Program-made: the position numbers and the translations under genes | Assembly (NCBI GenBank): GCA_037903355.1 | Contig: JBAJFE010000011.1 | Location: forward strand, 186,001-250,000 | Length of the DNA: 64,000 nt | DNA from: Trichuris trichiura | Lineage: Eukaryota; Nematoda; Enoplea; Trichinellida; Trichuridae | Direction: 5' to 3' | The notes under the pieces: generated by a model | Told to the model about the DNA's origin: nothing | The model's database searches: none | Seen by the model: only the letters and a program-made list of their open reading frames with translations | Part shown: positions 12,371 through 24,049 of the stretch, one piece after another | How the letters are laid out: every line of letters starts with the position of its first letter | How positions within the stretch are numbered: the first letter of the stretch is position 1

Positions 12371-12860
12371 CTTGATGACGCTAGCCCACTCCGACGTAGG
12401 GATATTTTGACTTCGTGTCAAGATGAACTCCGGAGAAAGTTTGACGCAAGCCTCGTTTTGCCGCAGGAACAGTTTGACGTGGAGATGCTTCGCGTCAAAG
12501 TGTACCACGCTAAATATTTGACGCGCAACTTATTTCAAGCGAGCCCATTTTGACGCAGGGATATTTTGACCTCGCCTGTAGAGGGACCCCCGCCAAAAGT
12601 TTGACGCCAGCTTTGTTTTGACAACTGATCATTTTGACGCGCAGATAAGCTTCGTGTCAAGGTTTACGCTGCAAAAAGTTTGAGGTCGCCTCGTTTTGAT
12701 GCGAAATCACCTTTGCAGCGAAATTTCATGGCTTCGCGTCCCAATGTTTTTAGATTTAGTTTGGCCGAAGCTTACTTTAACGCGAGAACAGCTTTGCGCT
12801 GAGATTTTGTATCTCCACTGAAAGTTTAGCGCACGTATCCAATTGCATTGGTCGGGATGA
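12371..12860. repeat. TTTGACGC-rich degenerate repeats
   Basis: Phrases such as GACGTAGGGATATTTTGAC (12396) and GACGCAGGGATATTTTGAC (12553), together with AAAGTTTGACGC, recur about 157 bp apart and continue more weakly to 12.85 kb. Similar words occur at 9.2-9.4 kb, so the same family flanks the 450-bp array on both sides. Confidence 0.6.
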
Positions 12861-15800
12861 AATTTTTCATTCAGTTTGTCTCAATGCTACCTTGGCGCAG
12901 GATGCGGTCACGATGAAGTTGTCTAACTTCTCGGTAAATGCGTCGTAACTTGTAAGGGATTCGTATGTTTTCATTATAGAGTATTACAAAGGTAGCGACC
13001 TTTCATTAAAACGTTTTTCAGAGCTTTGTGGTCTACTCTTCGTTCGTGTTCAGCGATACTGATGACAGAAAGTCACCCTGTTGCAATCATTTCTATCATC
13101 ACTGTCGCTGAAGACAGACGAGTAAGCTTGAAAGCCCAGAAAAGAAAACTAATAAAACGAATGCCACCGGAAGGAAACGCCGCCATTGCCAACGTGTGCG
13201 CCTAAGTATTCTACTTTGCGCTATTCAAGGAAGAGTAGTACTTCTTCAGCAACTAAACACATAAGTACAACAAGAAGAACAACTTTACCATGAAGACAAA
13301 AAATCAGAACAGTTTTCGGCTAATAATAGTAAGCTAGGTTAGTTCCTAACAGCAATGAAGAAATCTCACTTATTTTGCGCTAAAGACGGGAACTGTGCCC
13401 TCTTGAAAACTTCGCTTCATGAAAGTTTCTACGGAATCGAGATTCCGTACTTCAATTACGCAATAAGTACTTACACTGTTACAGTTGTTCTATAGAGAGT
13501 TACCGATCAGCCCGACGAAAAAATAAACCACGAAATTGCAATCTGTTAGACGAGGCAAAGAAAAAAATTACAATCTCTTTACAAGGTACGATAAGTTTAA
13601 AATCTTTAAACAAAACATAGCCAAACTCGGCGACATTCATGAAAGTTAGAACGAGAACTATCGTAAAAACAATTCCACGAGCCTTTTCAGCTGAAACGTT
13701 ACGCAACAACTTAGCAATGGTCGAAAGACGGAGTATTAACTACTACGAGACTACTACCTAAATAATTTCGTACGAAACCTTGGATGACGCACAGCATTTA
13801 TCAATGTCAATCTTACCTTGATACGAAATGGGACAGCTTGCGTTGAATTACCGATTCTTCGTCTATATGCACCGCGACTAATATCAAATACCGATAAGAA
13901 AAGTACGCAGGTTCAGCTATGGCCAACCTGATCACATTTTGAGATTTAAAAATATTTAACGTAGCAAAGTTGAGGATTCATTTAGCTGCAAAACTGTTAT
14001 TTCATGTTTTCATCGACTGCTCACTCATCAGCTTTCTCACCAACATTCAAGAAGCGATTCCATATTTTTTTCATCCTACGACTTGTTCAATTCTTGGTAT
14101 CCCTTCCGCGTGAACAGTGCCTGAACACTACAGAACTCTTACTAAGCTGTATAGTTTCGCCATTCCACTCATACAGGAGAACGACAGTCACCTTTACGGC
14201 TTTAAACGTACACAAACGTTACGCTGTTTTTCTTTTCAGCTTGATCTGAATGTTGCAACACTTAAAAGTAGCTTTAAGCTGACGGTTGCAGGTTTGTTTT
14301 CGCCCCGAAAGCTATGCAGGTAACTTGGACGGAGTTATAAAACAAAAAATCGACAAAGACTAAAAAGAGAAAAAAAGTAGTGTCGTCGTCGTAATAGTGA
14401 TTTCGGAAAATATTCATCCATAGGCGACGCGTCCATTTTTTTAGTCTTCCACGCAATGAGAGTTTAGTAAGTGCACTGTAGTGTCAAATAGTACTGCTAA
14501 ACAGGTAACGCTGTTCCCTACAAATAACATCTGACCAATTCGATCAGGCCCACAAACGTTGCTATCAACAGGTTCATATCAAGGTTCCAACTCTGTCTAA
14601 TACGAAAGATGCAGAATATCAAAGCATCCAGTACCAATTTGAGGCAATCGAAAAATGACCACTCCTGGTGAAGGCGTATTTAAAAACTCTTCAATATCCA
14701 TAATGCATAATTTCAAACAATGGCTGCTACAGAGGTGCACTTCGAAATACTTTCGAGTATTGCGTTTTTCGTGAATGCTATAGTGGTTTCAAGTGTCATT
14801 TCTTGTAACAGAGATGTCGAGGTGTACATTTAAGTTCTGTTAAACTGTTGATACATGCCGGTATGGACTATATAATCAACATCTATACTGTAATGGGCAA
14901 AAACAAACTTCATTTCTTTAATAGGAATAATTGGTCTCTCGTTGCTTTCGAAGCATTCTGCAAAAGAGAAAGCTGAACAACAGAAATCGCAGCAGCCTTC
15001 ATGCCGCACAACTCTTGCATTCTGTGAATATGATTGCATCCGATACAAGTAGCTTTGAATGTGTTAGGTTGATTAAAGAACAACTAGCAAAAAAACGTAC
15101 TTGAGTAAAACAGGAGCTCGTGACTGCACTTTCAAGTTAACTCTTTCGGTTACGAGGATTCGCTTACCCTTCTCTTCTTCAGCGTGCATTGCTGGATTCC
15201 TTTCACCGATTGCTTGGTAGACACTTCTGCCAAAAAGTCGAACAAAATAACGTACTTCAGTCATGGCAAGACTAAGTAGAACCTGAGACGGAAAAAATTA
15301 AAATACTACATACAAAACCTACCGGAAAGCGTAAATCTTAATTCAAGCCTCACACCAATGGTTGGGCTTGACGTCGTATGAATAATTTGATATCCAAACA
15401 TCACCTCCAACAACCTGACTCAACATTAACATAATAAGCTGATTCACAACAATGCAAAAAGTGAACTCTTTTAAGCACCTGAACCCTTCTCTAATCCAAA
15501 TTTCCACTGATGTTAGCAGGAATACAGCTCTCTTCTTCGCTAATGTAAGGACAATGCTTCCTGTTGGTAAACTACAAAGTTATCTCATACTCCATGCACT
15601 TATCGCTTTACAAAAAAGACAAGCGCTATGCAGTGGTAGGACAGATGAAGTACCTAATCCACAAGTAGTCACGCATTTACTTACCAAGAGGCGACCAAGT
15701 AGCTGAAGAATAATAAACAGCTTAGACGGCGAACATTATGCCGCTAAGTATATGCGCAGGAGTTTAAGTGTGTTTTCACTTTTTGAACGCTCTTTTAGCT

Positions 15801-17804
15801 GCATGTTCTTCTAAAGACGGCATGTAGTTCAAAAGAGAAACTTAAAGCATGTCCAGATTGCCCAGCAGGATCCGCTTATGGACTAAGACTGCACTATGTC
15901 AAATCCATCTTCACCGTACAGAAACTGCAAAGAAAACGCACTTGTCAGTAACCAGTATGATCAGAAGCTCACAACAGAAACATCTGAATGACGCTACGGC
16001 CAGAATCTTGGACGGTAACGTCGCAGCTCCCCATCAGGCTTTCCAGATGTTCAATTATGCATCACAGACAATATTCCCTGCCGTGTCGGTTAATCCCTGG
16101 AAATATAAAACGTTTAAACGTCTAACAGGCAGCTTCATTGGTCACCTCTCGATCGGACAGACAGTGAAAGAAGAATTCTTGCGGCTTCAAACCGCTTAGA
16201 AATCTTTGGCTGACAAATCTACGATTGTGTGGAGACAGGCAAAAACGCCTGAACGATGGTAATGAACGACCGATAAAGCCTAAAGGCATCTGTCCGCTCT
16301 CAAAATTTACCTAACCCAACATGCAAACCACTTGAAACAGACTCATTTTAAAATTTCAGTAGCAAACCTAAGCTGCAAATATGTCTTATGCGTCGTACCG
16401 ACGTTCCCTTGGCTTCCAGTTCGATCATTAAGGATAAAGAATTAACCAGGAAGGTTTTTCCAGACCATCAGGAAAGACAGTTGTAAACACAGCTCTTCGA
16501 TTTTTAAAAGTTTGAAACGATACAGTCAATGATTCACTTGTTAGTTTAAGTCGTTTAAAGTACCAGTTTTTGTCGCATGCAACAAATACTCTATCTCCTT
16601 CATTTTTTCAGCTTGTTCGCTATACAAGCTAGCATCCCCTAACTTCTCTGAAGAAGTGTCAGGAAAACTGATAACATTCAGCTTTACTCAGAACACGCTA
16701 ATATTTCCACTGAGGAAATCGATGTTGCCTTAGTTTTCCACATGTCGTGCTGAAGTTTAGAGGACAGAAGTTGAGAAGTCAATTGCTTAATTTTTTGAGT
16801 AAGAAAAAGATCAGTAACATATCTTGTCAGCCACTGATCAGATCTCTGCGGTAGCGAAACTCTGACCGCACTACTTTAACAGATAGTAAACTTTATTTCT
16901 CTTAATCAGTACGGTAGGGTCAAAAGAGTTTCATCAATAAACTTGACTGCAACAGCAGCAGGTCAATACAAAAAAACTACTGAACGACTTTACGGTGAAA
17001 GTTTTTCCGTTGTTGACTCATTTCTTAAAAACGTTACATCGCATTTAACCGTTAAAGCTTTCCTTGTGTTACTTTATTAGTTCTTTTCACCGCACAAAAT
17101 CTATGCTACAGCTTGCGCTCCAAAATATATGCTACGTTTTGCGAACGTGTAAAAGCAGCGTAATTGCTTTCTGGAAAAAATGTACTGTAAAAAATTTAAA
17201 TTCGAAGTATAATGATAAGCAGGTTCAACGTTAACTGACACTCTATTGTTTATTCTTTTACGGCAAGGAACCATTCAATAATCGACGTGAGAAACAAAAT
17301 TTCCTAAATAAATTCTAACTACTGCGCTGGAAAAGACGTCAGATGAACATCTAACTCAGTGTACCAAGATTAATAACATTTTTATTCAATGATAAAAAGG
17401 TTAAATAATTTTGTACATTTCAGGTAATCTTTTGTGCCTTCGTGAGGGGGATAAACTATGATGGTTGTGTATGAGTAGACCATGATCCGGACATTTTAAC
17501 TATGAAAGTCAGTTTTCCTGACTGCAATACATTTCTCGTACATAATTGTTCCAGACTTCTTGTTGCTGTCCACTCACTCACAAGCATCATTTAACCTGCC
17601 AACGACGGGATAAGAACTTTTGCTGTCTTAAAAATTACTTAGTCGTGATAGATCATCGCATATTACCAATTGCGCTTCACGAATAAAGTAGATAATAAGT
17701 AAATTGGGAACAAGCTATAAAAGCTAACCCAAACTAATATTCTAACAATTTCATTATCGATCAATCAGACTACCTGTTGCAGGCAATACTTTGAATAATC
17801 GAGT
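12861..17804. other. Unassigned region
   Basis: No gene I can support. A minus-strand frame starting at 15264 opens with a Met codon and reaches a consensus donor (GAGAAG then gtaagc) after about 32 codons, which could be a first exon, but no following exon was convincing. The 116-codon plus frame at 15849-16199 has no family signature. Confidence 0.4.
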
Positions 17805-18771
17805 CTCTACCCCAGTGTTTCCCAATCTTTTTGGAGCCAGGGCCCCCTTTCGAGACCTTCAACATGCCGAGGCCCCCCGTCATCCTCCCAAACATAATTC
17901 TCCAGCTTCTGTTATCCTCAGGTGCACCTGCTGTGGTTACGTTGTTGTGAATTTGTACAAGTAGTTCAACACCTGAAACAGGTTGCAGAATGTAGAATTG
18001 ACTTCACTGCCTAACGCGTATGACAAAGCAAAAACAGTTCGTCATTAAAAACCTTATTAACCTGCGGATCTTGTCAGCCGCAAGTAGGACCCCATGGTTT
18101 GCGCTGTGAAAGTTCAGTGTGCGATCAATGGCTGGAAAACCTGGCGATGCGAAGTCAACGCTGAATTTCTTTTCTACACTAGAGCGAAATGGTTAGTAAG
18201 GAAGCCGGCTGCCATATACGGCGAAAGCTCCTTAACGATATTCGAAACCGTTAACGCTTTTAATTCTTTAGTTGGCACTGAAGGCGTTCTTTTCGTATTG
18301 CTGGACATAAGCCGGCTAATTGGAGATCAGGGAGCCTTCAGAATACACGTGCCTCACTGGGATTCCTCCTCCTCAATTTTTTGGGCTGTTAGCAATCGTA
18401 GCGCAATAGGCAAGTCAGGCTGCGATGCTGTTCTCAGGGCTGCGCAACACTGAATCTAAATTCAATATTTCCTCGGTGAAAGACGACAGTCGCTGATATT
18501 ACCTCAGTGTGACGACTGGGTATGGTGCAGTGCTACTAATTTATCTACGTCCGGCTCGATAGTCGTCAGGAGTAATCTCAGGTCGCCTCGCCTCACTATC
18601 CTGAACGGCAGATTGCTCTCGTCCTGCGGCATCGACTACCAGGGATCCCCTGAGGCCCCCCTAAGTTCCCAGGGACCCCCTAAACCCCCAGTTCTTCCCA
18701 GGGCCCTCTTCAAGTTTTCCAGAGCCCTCAGGGGGCCCCTGGGACCCTATTTGGGAATCACTGTTCTACCC
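17805..18771. mobile_element. hAT-family DNA transposon remnant with TIRs and 8-bp target duplication
   Basis: The element spans 17813-18763 (951 bp). Its left end CAGTGTTTCCCAA and right end TTGGGAATCACTG are inverted repeats matching at 12 of 13 positions and have the CAGTG start typical of hAT elements. It is flanked by CTCTACCC (17805-17812) and TTCTACCC (18764-18771), an 8-bp target duplication matching at 7 of 8, the length expected for hAT. Sequence near both ends is rich in GGGGCCCC words. A transposase remnant lies inside on the minus strand. The size is too small for an autonomous element, so it is an internally deleted, decayed copy. Confidence 0.85.
18504..18623 (-). pseudogene. 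hAT transposase C-terminal fragment
   Basis: The minus strand encodes about 39 residues ending in a stop, with the core GDLRLLLTTIEPDVDKL. This resembles the end of the hAT C-terminal dimerisation region in animal transposases of the SCAND3/ZBED5/FAM200 type, where an (A/G)DLR..L..IEPD motif is followed by a few residues and a terminal His. Upstream sequence on the same strand is interrupted by stops, so the gene is dead. Its place inside an element with hAT-type ends supports the call. Confidence 0.75.
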
Positions 18772-21750
18772 TATGCGGCATGATAAAAAATTTCAAATGA
18801 AGAATTAAAGCACGGAATACCTGTTCAGATCTCCTTTTCCCCATTTGGAAAATTCAGCATGTTTCTTACAGCCGATTTACCGCAGCTATCTAATGGGCTG
18901 ATCACTTTTTTCATTTACTGTTTGCCTAAATATAACCGTTTGAGTTGAGTAATGAAGAATGGTGGCGACAACAAACTTTTTTGGTCAGAATAATTTCATG
19001 AACACCTAATATGCAAAGCCATGAAGTCGCAGGTAAGTAGTGAACAGGCGAGAAAAGCAAGAAAGAAATCGGCAAGCCATTTCCGGCCCAAAGAGCTGAA
19101 AAAAATGAAAATCGAATCCTCAATTCAACCAGTCGGCCGAATACAATCTCATAAACTGTTGTTCTAACCGCACGGAAGCAAAAAAATGCAAAAATTTTTA
19201 CTTCGCCTATGCATACAGAACACACAGTCGCACCAAATGAATTTGTAGCCAGAAACAACGCCGCCAAAATGTTCACTGCTTGACCAAAGCAAAAGCATAT
19301 CATCGTCGAGCTTATCTTTTTTCGTTTTCTCGCTGAAAGATAGGGATACTGGTTTTGCTCCCGCGCGATAAGATATTATGAAGCGTACATTGGCGGAGGG
19401 GACTTTGAGGAAGAGCGATTAGCTTCTGCTGCCTTGATTAGATTGCCATAGGAGCATTGCCGAATTGGCTTTTGTCCAACAAGCCGCAAAGCAGTTGGTT
19501 TTAGCGAGCGACAACTCATTCAAGTCAAATCCAGGCGGCTTCTATCACGCCTTTAGTCAATTCTAAAAGCGTATCCATCATTAACTAAAAATTAGTATAG
19601 AATTTTGTTATTGCTGACAACGGAACACGTAGGGCTCCGAAAGCACTGAGCATTCGTTTACTGGTAAGTACAAATAAACGCTTTGTGTTGTTTCCATAGT
19701 AAATACATACATGAAAAAACTTAGCGTAGGAATAACGAATGTAGCAGTAGAGCTCCTTCGGACGACATACGACAGATATATGTCTTCTATTGAAAGAATA
19801 ATCTGGTTAACTTCGTATAGAGGGCAGAGAACAGCGACAGTGATACCATAGAAATATGACCAATTCGGCGACCTAAACCATTCCCGCCTCTGCAGTTTAT
19901 ACAGATCACCGTTGCTCCCTATTAAGGTGAATGACTGAGCAGAGACAGTGACCTATGAAAAGGCAGCAGTCCAAGGAAGCAAAGACACATAGGGATAGCG
20001 AGCTCAAGCAGGGTAACCCTCTGCGAACTGGGTACGGTTCTGTAACAGGAGGGGTCCGCAGTCATGTCGCCCTATGGGTGGTCTTAAGTTAAGCCCATTC
20101 GACCTCATGTCGTTATCATCAGCAGTGGCCTCGTCCAGCAAGTGGTATAGGCACAATGAGATACTCCTTTTTTACATTTACAAATGTTTTGGAACGACCA
20201 GTTAAATTGAATGGGCGTTGGCGACAGGGAGTAGTAAGGCTTAGTAGCAAAGAAGATATATGCTGAATGAAAACGTTAGGCAACAGAAGTGCAACGAATC
20301 AAAACAACGAAACCGTTTGCCGGTCTATAAGCATTGAGGTTACAGTATTGCCGGTGGCAGTAATTTTATTACATCTACAACAAAAGCAAAAGCGCTTAAC
20401 AGCAAGTAATTGTTTTTTCTATGAAGTGAATTCGATTGAAAAAATACTGTCCCTAATCAATGTGCAGAATTATTAACTTGGACAAAATCCTTTTTCTAAA
20501 GTAAGCATGAACTCAGACAATACGTGGCCCTGAATTAGTACGCAAATTGGCTTTCCATCCCTGTAGCTAAAACAACAAAAAAGAAAACGCAGGAACCTGA
20601 AAATGCAGTACACATTAAACAAAGGCAAATATGTATCGACTTCTTTGGCTTCCGCTTGTCCAGGTTTAAGGAAATCACTTAAATACTTAGCCAAAGTCGA
20701 ACCAAAGCGAGCAACTCTGCTTCAGATTTAAGCAGCAATAAAATACCAGTGACAAAACTCAGCACATTGGTTACCCTTTGTAATAAATGGCAAAAAAAAA
20801 TTTCATTCGTACAAGTTAGCAGCATCCGGTTAGAAAGCAGCTTTTGCTACCCATCTTACGCTATTGCGTCACCGGTGCCACGCTACAGCAAACAGTATCT
20901 ATTTTAGCACTTTTATGATTTCGAATTCTTAAAATCGCACCGGACCTATCCTGAGCTTGCTGTTTTTTATATGACGCATGTTGAACACCCGTGATTTCTC
21001 ATTTGATTTCATGTGTTTAGATAAACAAGCGCAAGCTACTCGGTGAAGCGTACTTTCGACATTTTATACTATGTGGTAGACGCCATTGTTTAATTATTTG
21101 GCTAAGTGTAACTATGTTATGCTTCAGAGCCGTCGAGCTTCAGAGCTTGAAATTAGCGTCAAAACCAACAAAGAAACATACTCAACAAAAATTTATCTAA
21201 AAGTACTGTATATCTAGATACACAGCTACACTTACCACAGTGAAAATCAGGTACAGTGCTTCTGCACCTAGAGCGTGGATGTGGCGCTGCTTGCTGCAGC
21301 TGCTGACTATGGGTAAAGATAAACCATCTGAAAGCTCCGGATTTTCTAAAAACGTTTTAACGGGACTTTTTATGTAAATAAAACAAAGTGAACTTATTGC
21401 GCGTCACTTAATGAAACCTGGTCTGACAAATCTGCCCAAAAACTTCAAACGCTTACATTTCTTTCAAATTAATACTTTAAACAGACGACTAAATATACTT
21501 TATGAACTGGTAAGACTCGTAACATGGACAGGTCACTTAAAGTTTTCTCAGCAATTGCATTTTTCAAAATGGCTAATCGACAAAACGATCGATGATTATA
21601 AATCGATGAAACGGCAGTAACCTTCTTGAAGCAATATCAATGCACGCAGATATGGTTTGTTGCCCTCGTGAAGCTTTCTGTTCGTCATCCCGCAAGCGCT
21701 TGTGAACAGCTCAAAGATTTAAGCCCTGCATAAAAACGCTTCAATTAAAT
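18772..21750. other. Unassigned region with weak exon-like pieces
   Basis: The longest frame is a 125-codon minus-strand frame (18926-19303), hydrophobic but without a family signature. At 20473-20760 on the minus strand a frame containing RVARFGSTLAKYLSDFLK reaches 20694 and continues through possible short introns to a stop at 20473. It could be the end of a small gene, but I cannot name it or link it to other exons. Confidence 0.35.
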
Positions 21751-22380
21751 GTGCATGCCGATAATGAAGTAATTAAGTAAACGCAAATTTGAATTTTAAG
21801 CCAACTGCGGTAGTTTAAGACAATGAACTTTTTGTCATTGCTTCATCTTGCCTTCAGCAGCCACAGAATAAATTTTCCTTCGCCACTGAAGAGAGGAAAC
21901 CTTTCCCTAGCAGTTACAACGCATAAAAACAAACAAAACAGTACAGAAAAATGTAAAATTTCATAAATTATACGCAAGTTTTAATGCTATTTAAATCCAT
22001 CGAGCGCGTTTTAAGCTTTGAGTTTCTTGTCATTGCATTCTGCTGCTTACAAAGATTATATAAAGTCAATTTCGTTATTTACTGGAGAGAGGAAATCGTT
22101 CGCAAGCAGTTACAACTCGTAACAATAAACGTGCCATAAAAAGAAACTAAATGAAGTAGTACAGTAAGTACTTAAGATTCTTTTAAAGTGTACGCGAGTT
22201 TAGCGATACTTAAACCAACCGTATGGGATGTAGGCCCTGAAATTCTTGTCGTTGCTTCCTCCTACTTCTTGCCCTGACATAATATAAATTTTGCTTAGCA
22301 ACTTGAAAAAATAAACCTTTCCCTAGCAGTTAAAACATATAACGAGAAACGTATGATAAAAAACCAAACGAAGTAGTACA

Positions 22381-22831
22381 GTCGTCAGTTATTCATAATG
22401 AAGAAATTTATTACGGATAGTTCCCGTTTGTTATGTATTTAAAAAGACTCCGGAGCTTTCGGGTCATTTGAGACCTGTCATCAGCGGTCTTAAGTTGTAA
22501 ATATACTATAATACTGTAACGAACCGTCGTTACGAGAGGGATTCCACCCAACGAGGATGCAGGATACACGCTACGAGGGGTTGCTCAAACGTTTACTTTC
22601 TCTCAAGCGGCACGAACACAACACAGCGACCAACCGACTCGCTCACTCGTCTCTCACAATACTATAATAGATATTTACAACTTAAGACCGCTGATGACGG
22701 GTCTCGAATGACCCGAAAGCTCCGGAGTTTTTTTTATATACATAACAAACGGGAACTATCCGTAATAAATTTCTTCATTATGAAAACATATGGTCCCGTA
22801 CCAAGAAACCACGTTTTCAAGTCGTCAGTTA
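22381..22831. mobile_element. Foldback element with hammerhead-like motifs (Penelope-like?)
   Basis: Two inverted arms of about 115 bp, 22393-22507 and 22667-22783, enclose about 160 bp of unrelated sequence. The insertion is bounded by an 11-bp direct repeat GTCGTCAGTTA (22381-22391 and 22821-22831), a length more like retrotransposition than cut-and-paste. Both arms contain, reading outward, CTGATGA, a GGTC/GACC stem and GAAA followed by the self-complementary GCTCCGGAG. This resembles the short-stem-III hammerhead ribozymes known from Penelope-like element repeats, which can be inverted. There is an extra base at the start of stem II and no canonical cleavage site, so activity is uncertain. 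The 3' side has 37 bp between the arm and the direct repeat. Confidence 0.65.
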
Positions 22832-23840
22832 AGATTTAATAAAAGAAACGCAAGTTGTGATGCCATTTAAATCAACCGTACCTGTGTTAGACTTTGAACT
22901 TTTTGTCATTGCTTCCTCCTGCCTTCACTGTCCACACAAAAAAAATTGCTTAGCCACTAAAAAGAAAAAACTTTTCCGAAGCAATTAAAATGCATAACAA
23001 TAAGCGTGCCACAAACGGAAACCAAACGAAGTTGTACAGTAAATATTTCAGGTTGCTTTAAATGTACGTATGTTTTCCTGCTGCGTGAACAAACCGTGCC
23101 GGATTTTAATTTTGAACTTCTTCTCATTCTTTCTTCCTGCCTTCAGCGGCATTATAAAATAAATTTTCTTTAGCCATTGGAGGGAAATCTTTTCTTAGCA
23201 ATTACAACATATACTAGCAGGCTTGCCACAAAAAACCCAGGCGAAGTAGTACCGTAAACGTTTAAGATTTCATGATGCATGTAAAAGTTTAAATGATATT
23301 CGGACCAACTGTGCTGGCTTACGACATTGAATTTTTGCTCGTTGCTTCTACCTGCTTTCAGCAGCTGTATGAAATAAATTTTCCTTAGCCACTGAAAAGA
23401 GAAAATTTTCTCCTAGCGATTACAAGGCATAACAGCAAACACGCAATAAAATGAAATCAAACGAAGTAGTACAGTAAACATTTAAAGTTTTATGAAGTAA
23501 ACGCAGGTTTTCTTGCTACTTTAACAAATCGTGCGGGACTTCGATTTTCAGCTTATTGCCGGTGCTTCCTGTAGCCTTCAGCAGCTATGCAACATTAATT
23601 TGTAGCCATTCAAAAAGAGGAAACCGTTCCCTAGGACTTACAATGCATAAACAGAAGCGTGCCATAAAAAGAAACTAAACGAAGTAGTAGAGTAAAGATT
23701 TAAGTTTTCAGGAAGTTTTTGCAAGTTTTGATGCACCTTAAAACAACTTCGCCGGCTTCAAACTTTGAACTTTTTGTTTTTGCTTTCTCCTGCCTTCGCC
23801 GGCCACATAAAATAAATTTCACTTGACTACCGAAGAAAGG

Positions 23841-24027
23841 TGTTGGATATTTATTCCTGTTGGATGCATCAACGCGAGTAAAAAACAAAAAGAGAAAAAA
23901 AGTGAAAGCGAACAACGCAAGGGAGGACACGACCTACAGTACTAATTGCGATAGTAATGTATAAATGTGAGACAGCGTGTTTCATCAACATAACTAATTG
24001 GTGATGTAGACAGCGCCACTGCCAACA
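23841..24027 (-). repeat. 3' LTR of the copia element
   Basis: 187 bp from TGTTGGATAT to GCCAACA on the plus strand. The terminal TGTTGG/CCAACA is an inverted repeat. Because the element reads leftward, this is its downstream LTR. Confidence 0.95.
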
Positions 24028-24040
24028 CCCCTTCTCGCTG
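24028..24040 (-). other. Polypurine tract next to 3' LTR
   Basis: On the minus strand the sequence GCGAGAAGGGG lies immediately before the 3' LTR, the expected place for the plus-strand DNA primer. Confidence 0.7.
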
Positions 24041-24049
24041 TCTTCACTC

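Noticed and set aside
15849..16199. 116-codon frame, and on the opposite strand a short FLYGEDGFD peptide after an acceptor-like site, resembling an RNA polymerase large-subunit motif
   Set aside because: Only about nine residues match, a stop follows almost at once, and no neighbouring polymerase motifs were found, so chance is the better explanation.
18094..18453. 119-codon plus-strand frame inside the hAT element
   Set aside because: The transposase remnant is on the opposite strand and this frame has no recognisable domain.
18926..19303. 125-codon hydrophobic minus-strand frame
   Set aside because: No family signature, no splice context, and its length is reachable by chance in 64 kb.
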